The position numbers were made by a program, and so were the translations under genes. A DNA stretch of 64,000 nt from Bretschneidera sinensis (taxonomy: Eukaryota > Streptophyta > Magnoliopsida > Brassicales > Akaniaceae), in assembly GCA_023935145.1 (NCBI GenBank), contig CM043699.1:72077638-72141637 (forward strand), in the 5' to 3' direction. The notes under the pieces were generated by a model, which ran no database searches, was not told the DNA's origin, and worked only from the letters and a program-made list of their open reading frames with translations. Numbering within the stretch: position 1 is the first letter of the stretch; the number at the start of each line of letters is the position of its first letter. Positions 20,671 through 33,471 of this stretch are shown piece by piece.

Positions 20671-23660
20671 TTTTTTTTTATCAGTAAATAAAGCTTGTAT
20701 TAATCAAAAATGTATAAAAGAATCACTGGACATACCCAGGAGATATACAGAGAGCAAGCACTAACACAACAAAAAGCTAACCCATGAAGCCTACACAAAA
20801 GCTTACAAGAGAAGCCTAAACAGAGGGCAATCATGATAGGCAACACTGGGCATACCCAGGACTTACAAGGAGCAAGAACAGAAAACAAAAATAAGCTTAC
20901 AAGAGAGAAGCCTATACAAAATCTTACAATAGAAGCCTAATCTGAGGGCAAAAAGCATACACAGTTCTATAGATTACAGTCTGGATCTTCTTGACAAGGC
21001 TAGAAGCTTGCACATTGGAGTGATCAAACAATTTGGCATTTCTAGCCATCCATATGTTGTAAACTGTGCATGCAAGGGCAATCCTGTTGGCTATGGCTGG
21101 AGGGCCTGTACCTCTGACTTTTAGGGACCACTTGATTGCAATCTTTCTATAGTATTCATTTAGCTTCTACAACCCAGCCACCTTTTGATGACATCCCAGG
21201 ATTCCTTGCTGATCCTGCATGAGAAGAAAAGGTGCTCTCTTGATTCCTCCTGCTCTTTACAAAGAGGGCATAGCTTATCATCTCCTTCCAACTGGAGTCT
21301 GTCCTTAGTGAGCAGCCTGTTCTGGATGGCCAGCCAGAGGATGAAAGAGTGTTTGGGGGGGCAGTGGCCATACCAAACCAATGTGGCCCAGCAAACCATG
21401 TTTCCTTTCAGCTTTATAGAGTTATAGACCTTCTTAATGTAGAGATCATCCTGAACCCTCCATTCCATAAGTCTATCCCTGGCCTGCAGGGTAAAGGATG
21501 ATTGGGCAGTAAGGTCATCTCTGATTTCCAGAATTCTCTTCCAAAGAGGAGAGTCTCCCTTTCTTACCATTATTTCCCAAACTGATCTGTTGTTCATATA
21601 GTAGTGTTGGACCCATTGAATCCATAAAGAATCTTTTTTCATGTGAATATTCCAGAGGACCCTAGTAAGGAGAGCTTTATTCCAAGCTTTTAGGTCAACT
21701 AAGCCAAGACCTTCTTCTGATTTTGGTTTGTTTAAGTTTGCCCAGGCAACAAGAGCCTTCCTCATACCATTACTCTTACCATTCTAAAGGAAAGATCTAC
21801 ACATCCTGATTATTTTCTCCAAGATATTACCAGGGATTGGGAAGATGGCCAGCCAAAAACATTCCACCCCTTGCAGCACTGATTTGATTAATTCTGTTCT
21901 GCCAGCATATGATAGGGAAGAGCCAACCCACACATTAATGTACCCAGAGATTTTTTCAATGAGGGGGAGGTAGTGAGTAGCATTAAGTCTTGCTGAAGCC
22001 AAAGGAACCCCCAAATATTTGAAAGGGAAGGAACCATCCTCTATTCCAGTGATCCTTCTGATTTCCATTAGTTCTGCAGCCTGGACTCCAGCATGGAAGA
22101 TGTTTGATTTAGCCAGGCTTGCTTGCAGCCCAGAGCACCCACTAAATTTGGTGACACACTCCATAATCTGCCCAACAGATCTACCATCACCCCTAGCAAA
22201 GAGGATAAGTTCATCAGCAAAGGCTAGGTGGGTGATCTTAAGCTTGTAACATTTAGGGTGGTATCTGAACCCTTCCTCTTCTGTCATTCTCCCTAATAGC
22301 CTGGACAAGTACTCCACAATCATAACAAACAGGTATGGTGAGAGGGGGTCACCTTGTCTGAGGCCCCTTTTGCCAGCAAAAAAACCATGCAAGCTCCCAT
22401 TGATGGAAAGAGAGAAGGCTATTGTAGTAACACATTCCATGATCCATCTTCTAAACTGATCTGGAAACCCAAGGCTCTCAATCAAGCTGTTCAGAAACTC
22501 TTATTCCACTGTGTCATAGGCTTTCCTTAGGTCTATCTTGATTATACACCTGGGGGAAATTCTTTTCTTACTATACTTTCTGAGCAGCTCCTGGACCAAG
22601 TATATGTTTTCAGTCATACTTCTTGATTTAATGAATGCTACCTGGGCTGGGTTGACAATAGTACTCAAACAAGGAGCTAATCTAGTTGCAAGGATCTTGG
22701 AGATGATCTTGTAAATCACATTGCAACAAGCTATAGGTCTAAAATCCTCCACTTTAGATGCAAGCTTACCTTTGGGAATCAAGGCAAGGGAGGCATGTTT
22801 TAACTGCTTTAGGAGTCTCCCATTCTGGAAAAATTCTTGCACAGCCTCTATGACATCTTGGTTTATCACATCCCATGCTTTCTTGAAAAACTTTGATGAG
22901 TATCCATCCGGACCAGGGGACTTGTCCTCCCCTATACTCCAAAAGGCTTCCTTGATCTCATTCATAGTGACCTCCTTAATCAGCAGGCCAGCTTGGTTCT
23001 CTTGAATTGTAGGGCCATCTCTAATGATATCCAGATCAATAGGGCTACAGCTAGAAGAAGAGCCTAAAAGGGCCTGATAAAACTTTAGGAACTCCTCAAC
23101 CACTTCAGCTTCTGAGGAAGTCATAGAACCATTGGAGGAAACCACTGCAGCAATGTTGTTTTTGCTTGTCTTCCTTTTAACCAAGCTATGGAAAAATTTT
23201 GTGCCCCTATCACTATTCAAAAGATATCTACATTTGGTCTGCTGGGAAAGGAAGCTTCTCTCAGCTTCAGCTAGTTTGAAGGCCTTCAGCTTTTGATTAA
23301 TCACCATTGTTTGAAGATAAAGATCAGAGGGATTATCATGCAGTTCCCCTTGAAGGCTGGTTAGCATATGTGAAGCCTCAAGAGCTCTCTCTGATATGTG
23401 ACTGTAATGTTTCTCATTTAGAATTCTGAGGTGGCTTTTTGGAGCTTTCAAGTTTCTATACAGTTTGAACAAATTAGTCCCACCCAAGGTGCTACCCCAA
23501 TGATCTTTTACAATGTCCAAAAACTTGTCATGGTCAGCCCAAATGTTAAAGAACTTGAAGGATCTTCTGCCCCCTAACTTCATCCAGCAAGTTAACAAGA
23601 CAAAAAGAATGATCAGAGAGGCAACCAGCTGGGAGGAAAGTAGCCTGGGCTCTAAGCCCC
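20671..23660 (-). mobile_element. 5'-truncated LINE (L1-type) in K 5' LTR
   Basis: A run of nine or ten T at 20671-20680 is the poly(A) tail seen in reverse. Upstream on the minus strand lie a 3' untranslated region with partly repeated sequence (20681-21159), then most of ORF2. The 5' end stops inside the endonuclease domain, as expected when reverse transcription ends early. The flanking LTR resumes near 23661. No clear target duplication is visible. Confidence 0.92.
21160..23655 (-). pseudogene. LINE ORF2: end of endonuclease, RT, zinc-finger tail
   Basis: One minus-strand frame with only two in-frame stops, 22501-22503 and 21784-21786, so it is fairly young. The endonuclease end motif SDHS is at 23607-23618 in another frame, showing a frameshift just after it. 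RT motifs in order: KSPGPDGYSSKFFK, LIPKG, FRPIACCN, IDLRKAYDTVE, GLRQGDPLSPYLF and FADELILFARGD, where the family has FADD. The C-terminal part has the plant LINE zinc-binding region (WYGHCPPKHSFILWLA, then CPLCKEQEESREHLFFSC). It would nick DNA and copy its own RNA there; this copy cannot. Confidence 0.93.
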
Positions 23661-23919
23661 TTGTGTATATGTGAGTCTCGTGGTCCACATCTTCATACTA
23701 ATGAGAATTTTTTTTTTGTAGATATTCATGCATCTTTAATATGTTGTATATATTGTTTCAGATAGGATATTGATAATGTAACTTCCCTATTGAGGAATGA
23801 TGTATATATATTTTTAGTCGATGTATGTTTTTATATTGTTGTATGTATATATATTGCTTGGATTTCAAAATGTGACGACACTGTCTCGGGGGTGGCCAAC
23901 CCGGGATGAGTTGTTATTA
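23661..23919 (+). repeat. 5' LTR of K, right part
   Basis: Resumes at the GTGAGTCTCGTGG stretch shared with 37592-37604 and ends in the GGCCAACCCGGGATGAG region, matching the end of the 3' LTR. The terminal CA is changed to TA. Confidence 0.85.
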
Positions 23920-23922
23920 TTT

Positions 23923-23934
23923 TGGTATCAGAGC
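23923..23934 (+). other. primer-binding site of K, initiator tRNA-Met
   Basis: TGGTATCAGAGC is the standard site complementary to the 3' end of plant initiator tRNA-Met, a few bases after the LTR. Confidence 0.93.
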
Positions 23935-24019
23935 ATTAGGTTTTTATGATTCTTTAGACTGCATAAAAATTTAAAGAAGTAGAAGATTTAAATAAACTAT
24001 ATTTTAATGTAGATTCTAA

Positions 24020-27000
24020 GGATGACACATGGACGTGCTAGTGCTAGAGCTAGAAGTAGAGTATTGAACCAAAGAGTACGTGGTAGACCCCAATATTTAG
24101 AAGAGCTGAAGCTAAGATGGAGGTCGAGTCTGTGGTTCATGAAAGGGAACATATTGTTAGTATAATTGATACTAGTAGAGGTGTGAGAGAATTTGATATT
24201 AGGAAATATGAGTTGAGAGAAGCTCTTGATTGTGCTATAGAGAGAATGAATGCAACAAAAGATAAGGCTGATAATTTACAGAGGAGACTAGAGGAAAGGG
24301 CTAGATTAGAACCTGGTGTGGAGACACAAGAGGTTTATGAGGAAGAGGGTGTGTTTGCACATGAGATACATGGAGATTGTTTTATGAGATTTATTAAATT
24401 TAAGCTCTAGTCTTATAGAGGATCTGTAAATCTTATTAAGGTTGAGCAGTGGATTAAACATGTTGAGAAAAATTTTAAAGTCTTACCAGTGACAGATAGG
24501 CAAAAAGGTTGCCTTTGCTTCATTTAAGTTAGAAGGTGAGGCTTTTCAATGGTGAGAGGATATTCTGCCTAGATTGAGTACTCATGTAGATCAACCTTTA
24601 ACTTGATGTAATTTTAAGGATGTGTTCTTTGCGAAGTATTTTTCATATATATTTTCAGCACAACAGGAGAGAGATTTTATTCATTTAAGGTAGAACACTT
24701 TATATGTGACTGAGTTAGTAAATACAGAGGAGAAGAAATGTAAGAGATTTTTAGACGGGTTACACTATGAGATTCGAACTACTCTCTTATATAGGTATTG
24801 CAAATTATGCTATTATGGTGGATAAAACGTTATAGATTGAGAAAGATGTGATGGAGTTTAGAGGTAGGAGGGATTGACTGAAGAGGTCTAGATTTTAGGG
24901 ACCCAGAAGTGGTAGTAGTATGAGTGTGCAGGGTATATGACCAACCCAAATGGGGCATTCCTTGTCATAGGGAACTGTGATACAGGGTTAAAATCAAGTA
25001 TGATATGATGCTTCTATAGCTCAGAGTAATATTGGTGGGACCCCTAGATTTGGGAGACAGGCTATGGGAACTGGAGGTTATGGTAGAGGAGTAAGTATGC
25101 CGCCAAGAGGAAGTGGTAATCTGATGTATTATCAAGAGATAAGAATTTGTTATAGATGTAATAAGATATGACATCTATCTCGAAATCATCTTACTCTAAT
25201 GTGCTTTATATGTGGTGAGGGAGGACATATTAGTGTAGATTGTCCAATGGGGAAATTTATTGAGATAAGTGCAGGAGATGTTGGGAGAAAACAGGTGGAG
25301 AGAGGTGGTGGATCAGGGAGTATATGAGGCAGAGGCATAGGACTAGTAGCTAAGAGGGGATGTGGTAGTCAGTTACAGCCCAGAGATAGAGGAGTCTATG
25401 CCTTGACCCAATAGGATGCACAAGCTACTCTATATATTGTTGTGGGTATGGTATCTATTCTTGATAAACTTGCTAGATTATTGATTGATCCTGGTGCAAC
25501 CTATTCTTTTGCATCTAGTGCTTATATGAAATCTATTGATGCTTGTGTTAATCCTTTGGTGCATGCTGTTATTGTTGAGGTTCCTACTGGGGATAGGGTT
25601 ATTATCAGGACTATTTATCGGGGTTGTGTGATTAGTATGGCTGATAAAGAGTTTAAAGTTGATTTGTTGCCTTTAGATATGACAAATTTTGATTTAATTT
25701 TGGGGATGAATTGGTTATTTGTATATCATGCTTGGGTAGATTATTTTAGGAGGAATGTGGTGTTCAAAATACCAGGACAAGATAAGTTTAATTTTTAGAG
25801 AGAACATAAGCTACTTGCTAACTGTCTTATTTCTGCTTTAACTACTAGTAGATGGTTGAGGAAAGGTTGTGAGGCGTATTTGGCATATGTGGTGGATTCT
25901 AGATTGGAGATTAGGAAGTTAAAAGAAATCTTAGTAGTGAAAGATTTTTCTGATGTGTTCCCTGAGCAGTTGTCTGGTTTGCCTCCCAACTGAGAGATTA
26001 TGTTTTCTATTGAGGTGATTTCAGGATCAACACCCATATCTATAGCACCTTACAGAATAGCTCCAGCTAAGTTAAGAGAATTAAAATTTCAGCTTCAGGA
26101 GTTATTAGATAAACAATTTATTCGACTTAGTATGTCGCCTTGGAGAGCCCCTATGTTGTTTGTGAAGAAGAAGGATGGAACGATGAGGTTGTGCATTGAT
26201 TATAGAAAGTTGAATAAGTTAACCATCAAGAATAAATATCCTTTGCCCATAATAGATGATTTATTTGAGCAATTGCAAGGGACTAGAGTGTTTTTCAAGA
26301 TAGATATGAGATCAGGTTATCATTAGTTGAAGATAAAGGAGGGGGACGCGCATAATATTGCTTTTAGAACACGTTATGACCATCATGAGTTCCTTGTTAT
26401 GCCATTTGGGTTGACTAATGCTCCTGCAACATTTATGGATTTTATGAATCGGGTATTTAAACCATTTTTGGATAGATTTGTGGTTATGTTTATTGGTGAT
26501 ATCCTGATGTATTCCAAGAATGTGGAGGAGCATGTGAAACATTTAAAGATAGTGTTTGAGATTCTAAGGAGAGTGAAATTGTATACAAAGTTCTCTAAGT
26601 GTGAGTTTGGCTGAATGAAGTATCTTTCTTGGGGCATGTTGTGTCAGGTGATGGCATAGCAATTGATCCACGGAAAGTAGAGGCACTATTGAATTGGGAG
26701 AGACTAACTAGTGTGACTGAGATTAAAATTTTTTTGGGGTTGGCTAGTTATTATAGAAGGTTAATCTAGAACTTTTCTATCATTGCAGTACCTTTGACTA
26801 GATTAACCAGGAAAGATGTGAAGTTTAAGTGGTCAAAAGAATGTGAGAAGAGTTTTCAGCTGTTGAACGAGAAGTTGACTACTGCTCCGAAATTAGTGCT
26901 TCCTTCTGGTAATGAAGGATTTGTGGTATATAGTGATGCGTCGCATCAAGTGTTATGATGTGTGTTGATGCAATATGAGAGAGTTATAGCCTATACTTCT

Positions 27001-28434
27001 AGGGAATTGAAGAACCATGAGAGAAATTACCTTACCCATGATTTAGAATTGGCTATCATAGTTTTTACTTTAAAGATTTGGAAACATCATTTGTATGGAG
27101 CCACTTGTGAAATTTTTCTGATAATAAAATTTTGATGCATTTACCTACCTAGAGAGAGTTGAATTTGAGGCAGACAATGTGGATGGAGTTGATTAATGAC
27201 TATGACTGTACAATTCACTATCATCCGGGGAAGGCTAATATAGTAGCTGATGCATTGAGTAGAAAGTCTATAGGAAGATTAGCTGCTATTAGGAGTCATG
27301 ATATTAGCTTGATGGTAGAATTGGGAGAAATAAGAATGCAGTTGAGTGTCAGTAATAGAGGAGTATTGATGGCAAATATGGTGGTACAATCTTCTATTAT
27401 TAATCGCTTATTAAAGATGAAAAGTATAGATGAAGGGATAGAGAAGATAAGATAAGAAGTATTGAGTGAGAAATCGACTGAGTTCAGAATTAGAGAAGAT
27501 GGTATTGTGGTATTGGGACATAGAGTTTGTGTTCCCAATGATGTTGAGATGAGAAATGAGATACTAAGAAAAGCTCATGATTCAGTGTATTCTATGCACC
27601 CGAGTAATAATAAGATGTATAGGCGGTTGAGATAGAATTATTGGTGGTCAGGGATGAAGAAGGATGCAGCTGAGTATATTTCTAGATGTTTGATTTGTCA
27701 ACAGGTGAATTCTGAGAATAGATATTCGGCTGGTTTATTACAACGTCTTCCAGTACTTGAATGCCCATGGGAGAATGTTAGTATGGATTTTATTTCTGTT
27801 TTTCCCTATTTCCAGAGAGGTCATGATGTTGTATGGGTTATAGTGGATAGACTTTCTAAGTCTTCGCATTTCCTTTTCTATTAAAACTACCTAGAGTCCT
27901 GAAAAGTTAGCTGAGTGGCATGTAGTGGAGATTGTGATTGAGTACTTTTAAGCGTTGTATCAGATAGAGATTATAGATTTACTTCTAGATTTTGGATGGG
28001 TTTTTATAAAGCTATGGGTACACAGTTGCAATTTAGTACAGCTTTTCATCCTCAAACTGATGGGCAGACAAAGAGGATCATTAGAATATTGGAGGATATA
28101 CTGAGAGCAAGTGTATTGAATTTTTCAGTGAGCCAGGATGCTTACTTACTTTTGATCAAGTTTTGCGTACAATAATCAGTATCAAGCTAGTATTGGCATG
28201 GCACCGTTTGAGGCTTTATATGGTAGAAGGTGCAGAACTCCAGTATGTTAGGAAGAGGTTGGAGAAAGAAAGATATTTGGTTAAGAAATGATAGATTTGA
28301 CTACTGAGAGGACTAAACTGGTTAGAGAGAACCTTAGAGTAGCACAGAACAAACAGAAAGGATATGCTGATAATAGAACATGACCTCTTGAGTTTCAGGT
28401 GGGTGATTGGGTGAATTTGAAGATATCTCCATGG
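24020..28434 (+). pseudogene. gypsy gag-pol of K, first part
   Basis: Degenerate frames in order: gag from about 24020 (MTHGRASARARSR, then a frameshift near 24100); CCHC knuckle CFICGEGGHISVDC (25202-25243); protease DPGATYSF (about 25486-25510); RT 26000-26614 with [11 protein letters not shown] and [15 protein letters not shown]; RNase H about 26925-27170 (YSDASHQVL); integrase zinc finger and core 27550-28434. The RT box is FIGD (26489-26500), losing a catalytic Asp found as FIDD. In the integrase core the catalytic Glu region reads GQTKRII, with Lys for Glu. Stops are frequent. It is cut by element D after 28434 and resumes at 35044. Confidence 0.92.
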
Positions 28435-28439
28435 AAGTG
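28435..28439. repeat. target-site duplication of D (AAGTG), left copy
   Basis: AAGTG occurs at 28435-28439, 33467-33471 and 35039-35043. The outer pair bounds the D interval. The middle copy sits before the second LTR and marks the duplication described in the findings. Confidence 0.9.
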
Positions 28440-30014
28440 TGATTACGTCCAAACAATAACGCGGTAGTTGTAGCACAGCTTTTGAGTGTCGATTCCACAA
28501 AGAGACAAATTTAAAGAATAATAGAAGGAACAAAGAAACTAAAGAAAAATATGAAATGATTAATGGAGAACAAAGATTAATTTTAAAATGCAAATTAAAA
28601 TGAAGCAAAATGACTAACGAAGAAAGTACTCAAATTTGACAAACAATAAAGCGTTGGGAATCCTTTGCACAAATTTGGTATTTTAATTATTCTTAATTCA
28701 TTGAATAACTCAATTGGGAACTCAATTCCCAAAATTCCCAATCGGAAGGTGTAGATTTATAAACCAAGATTAAACCAAATGTAACCCTTTGAAAAATTAT
28801 TCACCACTTTTAAAATACGTAAATTATTATCACTATTGAGAAAATCCAACGACGATACTATACTCAGGAAGCGATATTGCAATAAAGAATTAAATCAATA
28901 TAGATAAATAACTGATCCAAACATAATCAAAGAGCCAATCCATTCAATATAGAAAGCATGACTGAATCCATAAACAGAATAAATTCTACGATTATTTGGA
29001 GAAGAAAACATCACCAATGAATTGAGAATGATAAAACAAAAGAGTTTTAGTAATTGAAAATCAAATACATAAATTAAAAAACAAAAAACACTATCGACTG
29101 TGCAAGTTTATCCCTAGCCCTACTTGAGAATTTAGTTACCCATAAATATAATGGACAACAAAAATCTCAAGGGAAAAATTAGAGCAAACATTAAAGTGCT
29201 AAACTTTAAACTTTAAAACTTAAAGGAAATAAATTATAACTAACAATACATGGAGAGAGTAATTCTACCTGCAGCTGCAATGCGGTGCTTCCCCTGATTG
29301 GTAGCAAAATCATCCAGATTGCACCCCTTAGTAGCAAAACCTTCGAGATTTCACACCCATTTGATGAAGTTAAATGGGGCTTTTATTGGGCAACTCCATC
29401 AGTGCAATGTGTTTCCAATCCGATGTGGGATTTGGGATGTAGAATGTGTTTCTAACTGATGTGGGATGTTGGATTTAAGCCTTCACATGCCCTTCAAAAC
29501 TTCTGCCCACGCTGAAATCATGCATAGCCTGACCTTTGTCTACTAAAACTACCATAACTTTCTATAGAAAAATCATATTTATTAGCTGTACAATTCTCCA
29601 GAAAATAGACATCTGGATCTTTCCAAGCATATATGGCTCATCTCCTAGTTCTTCCTAAATTAATACATTTTAATCCGCAAAAATGACTGATCTATACGTT
29701 GAAATCATGCACAGCCTGACCTTTGTCTACTAAAACTGCCATAACTTTCTCTAGAAAAATTATATTTATAAGCTGTAAAATTCTCCAAAAAATAGACATC
29801 CGGATCTTTCCAAGAATATATGGATCATCTTCTGGTTCTTCCTGAATCAATACAGTTTAATATGCAAAAATGACTGATCTGTACGGGCAATTCTGGTAAT
29901 TTAGTGAAACATTGAAAATCATAGAACTAACACAAAATATCAGATTAGGACACAACTAAAGAATTAACAAATGTAAATTAAGGGGACAAAATATGCAATA
30001 TTTAGCACTCATCA
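28440..30014 (-). repeat. LTR of D, left copy
   Basis: 1575 bp, TGATTACGTCC to CACTCATCA. It holds two copies of a module (about 29523-29690 and 29705-29885) containing CCATAACTTTCT and GGATCTTTCCAAG, shared with the LTRs of E and F. The TATA box seen in the right copy (34412-34420) is altered here at 29380-29388. Confidence 0.92.
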
Positions 30015-30052
30015 AATACCCCCAAACTTACATTTGCTAGTCCCTTAGCAAA
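30015..30052 (-). other. hairpin and polypurine tract of D
   Basis: In reverse: stem TTTGCTA, loop AGGGAC, stem TAGCAAA (30052 down to 30033), then AAGTTTGGGGG (30029 down to 30019) next to the LTR. Confidence 0.88.
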
Positions 30053-31345
30053 ACAAAATAATAAAAAAAAAACTAAATGAAAAACAAAGAACACAAAGAT
30101 AAATCCATCATTCATGGTGTCCAAAAATTGAAGTAGCACATAAAACCATAATATTCATTCATGAGTAAGCTTAAAATATAAACCTATCTTAATAATAAAT
30201 AGAAATTTTAAAATCTAATTACTTACAAGAAGCTGGCTAAGGCATCACAAGTCTAACTCAGTGTAAAGTGAATTAGCATAAAAAGTTGAGGCTTCCAAAT
30301 AACTTCAATGTGCAATGTCTCCATGTCTCAAGATTCACAGAATTTCTCATCAGAATGAACAACGATGGCATAGTTTTATTTTCTTCTCTCTTTTATTATA
30401 AGGCTTTGCTATGTTTAGTTTCCTTAAGCTTCCTAATTGACCCATGTAGCGAGTGTTGAATCAATGACTCCCAAACCAGATGGTTTTAAGGTAATAGGTG
30501 TAAAGACACCCCTAAGGACTTACTAACTCGAGTCAAAAAGGCTATGAAACTAAGCAAAATTCTCACCTTTTGATGTGAACACTCACTGCTTACTGAGGCA
30601 AGAGGTCCAGTTACTCAGTGGAAAGTTTGTCAATGATCATCATAAGCAAAATTCCCACCTTTTGACGTGACAGCTTACTGAGGCAAGAGGTCCCGTTACT
30701 CTGTGGAAAGTTTGTCAATGATCATTATGAGCATTTTTTTTTACTTCTCTATGCTAAAGTGTTTATCCAACAAGTCATCAAATTTTAGTTAAGTCATGGA
30801 AACATACACATTAAAATCACATGTCATACCTCACTATTTTGTGCTAATGTGCTCGTGTCAGATTAGATCAAACATGTGAATTCTCAAAGGCCTAAAGTAA
30901 GTAACAAAATTTTAAAACTCTATCATCAAATCATGTGTTCAAGATTTTAAACTCATCAATGACATCACATCACAGTATTTGTTTAGATCAACCAAAATTT
31001 CAAAACAATCATGAACATGTATTTATCTTTTCAATAATATATAAAAAAAGCTGGGACAAAGTGTGTGTGAATGTGTCTCCCATACCCCCAAACTTAAAGT
31101 ACACAGTGTCCCCAATGTGTGAATAACATGGAAAGAGCTGACCTGGGAGATGAAGAACTACCTGGATTGGCATGGCTCATAGCATACCCCGAAACTTGAA
31201 CTAATGCACACATTGTCCCTGAAAAATAAATACTAAAGTAATACTAGAAAACAAAAAAATATTAAAATATAAACATTTACAAGAAATGAAAAAACAATAA
31301 AATCAAAAGGATATGTTGTGGGGTGCCTCCCATAAGCGTTAAGTT
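30053..31345 (-). other. 3' non-coding region of D
   Basis: No gene. Contains the stem-loop block (about 30430-30700), with a local duplication of about 85 bp around AGGCAAGAGGTCC. Also contains the second hairpin cassette (31085-31119, one stem mismatch), a third diverged tract near 31185, and the conserved block at 31306-31363. Confidence 0.75.
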
Positions 31346-32637
31346 TTACGTCTTCAGCCAGACTCTAACAGGAAAAGTGTCACCTCGAACAAGGAAAACA
31401 TGTTTTAAACCTTTAGGCAGAGGCTTCAATTCAACTTTGGGTGCTTCCACACTTGAAGGAATTTGTTTTGCACTTCTCTTAGGCAACTTCTTAAACTTCG
31501 GTTGCCAAGCCCGAGTGCCATAATCCTGAGTTCTATAAAAAATTGCACAAATATCAACTATATCAGATGGATCACTGATAGAATCAAACTCATAATTAAC
31601 AAGAAAATACTCAAGGGGATCAAAATCATGAGCTATAGAAACTCCTTTATCCATGAGTGAGTCAATCATGTACGCCTGGTGGCTCTCATCATCATCTTCT
31701 GGCTGTTTTACAATATGGAAGATATTCACCTCGAGGGTCATGTTTTCAAAAGAAAGCTTCATGAGCCCATTCCTATAATTAATAAGAGCATTAGTAGTGG
31801 CAAGGAACGACCTACCTAAAATCAAAGGAATTTTAGAAGTAGTATCAACAACAGAGCTAGTGTCAAGGATTAGGAAATCAACAGGATAATAAAATTTGTC
31901 AATTTGAATTAGAACATCCTCTACTACACCCCAGGGTACTTTGACTGAAGGGTCAGCCAATTGCAATACCACAGTGGTTGGTTTGATTTCTCCCAACCCC
32001 AACTGAAAATAAATAGAATATAGCATTAGATTCATGCTAGCTCCTAAATCTAGCAAAGCTTGCCCAACCTCATGATTTTCAATGCTACATGCAGTGGTTG
32101 GACAATTGGGATTCTTGTACTTGGGAGGAATCCACTGCTCAATTAGAGCAAGAACTTGCTCTGTCAGGAACATTGTCTTCTTCACATGGTGCTTCCTCTT
32201 AACTGTACACAAATCCTTGAGAACTTTTGCATAAGTAGGAACTTGTCTAATCACATGCAAAAGAGGAAGATTGATTTTTACTTGCCTTAGATTCTCTAGG
32301 ATATCATTGATTGGATCCAGAGTTCACTTGCTTGATTTTAAAACTTGAGGGAATGATACCTTAACAAGACTCTTTGTCACCTCAGGTTCCTTAGGTAGCT
32401 CAGCATCACTACTATCTTGACCCTTATCCACATCCTCTGATTTGTTCGTTGTTGGGATGTGTAATGACTTTCCACTTCATGTCATAATGGCATGCACATC
32501 CTTTAAATTCTCTTGCTCCATGTGTTGACCATGGGGTGTGGACTGAGCTTGACAAGGGAACTTACCTCGCTCATTCACACTCAAGGAGCTCATCAATTTG
32601 GACACTTGGCTCTTTATCTCCTTATTTTCTTCAATAA
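31346..32637 (-). pseudogene. protease and gag end of D
   Basis: The open part, 32260-31346 (304 codons), is an Athila-type aspartic protease with LLDLGASMNLMLYS (about 32030-32070) and LILGRSFLATTNALI. Upstream, 32637-32261 holds the last part of gag with stops. The frame ends with a few residues of the RT leader (VELKPLPKGLKHVF) and runs straight into the conserved post-coding block, where it terminates. No RT core remains. Confidence 0.88.
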
Positions 32638-32640
32638 CCC

Positions 32641-33471
32641 GGGTAATAATAAGATGTATAGGGGGTTGAGATAGAATTGTTGGTGGTCAGGGATGAAGAA
32701 AGATGCAGCTGAGTATGTTTCTAGATGTTTGATTTGTCAACAGGTGAATTCTGAGAATAGATATCCGACAGGTTTATTACAGCTTCTTCCAATACCTAAA
32801 TGGCTATGGGAGAATGTTAGCATGGATTTTATTTATGTTTTTCCCTATACCCAGAGAGGTCATGATGCTATATAGGTTATAGTGGATAGACTTTCTAAGT
32901 TTTTGCATTTCCTTCCTATTAAAACTAAAAGTTAGCTGAGTAGTATGTAGTGGAGATTGTGAGATTACATTGAGTACTTTTAAGCATTGTATCAGATAGA
33001 GATTCTAGATTTACTTCTAGATTTTGGATGGGTTTTTAGAAAGCTATGGGTACACAGTTGCAATTCAGTACAACTTTTCATCCTCAAACTGATGGGCAGA
33101 CAAAGAGGATCATTAGAATATTGGAGGATATACTGAGAGCAAGTGTATTGAATTTTTCAGTGAGCTGAGATGCTTATTTACCTTTGATCAAGTTTGCATA
33201 CAATAATCAGTATCAAGCTAGTATTGGGATGGCACCATTTTGAGGCTTTACATGGTAGAAGGTGTAGAACTCCAGTATGTTGGGAAGAGGTTGGAGAAAA
33301 AAAGATATTTGGTCAAGAAATGATAGATTTGACTACTGAGAGGATCAAACTGGTTAGAGAGAACCTTAGAGCAGCACAGAACAAACAAAAAGGATATGTT
33401 GATAATAGAAGATGACCTCTTGAGTTTTAGGTGGGTGACTGGGTGAATTTGAAGATATCTCCATGGAAGTG
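32641..33471 (+). pseudogene. second copy of part of K integrase
   Basis: Repeats 27601-28439 with scattered differences. It shares lesions with the first copy: the TAG in TTGAGATAGAATT and the Lys in GQTKRII. The left junction, about 32638-32646, lies in a stretch (CCCGGGTAATAATAAG) that matches 27599-27614 closely, so it looks like recombination at short homology. Confidence 0.88.

Noticed and set aside
24117..24410. A separate small gene with charged, coiled-coil-like sequence
   Set aside because: It is the gag start of K after a frameshift, in the expected place after the primer site.
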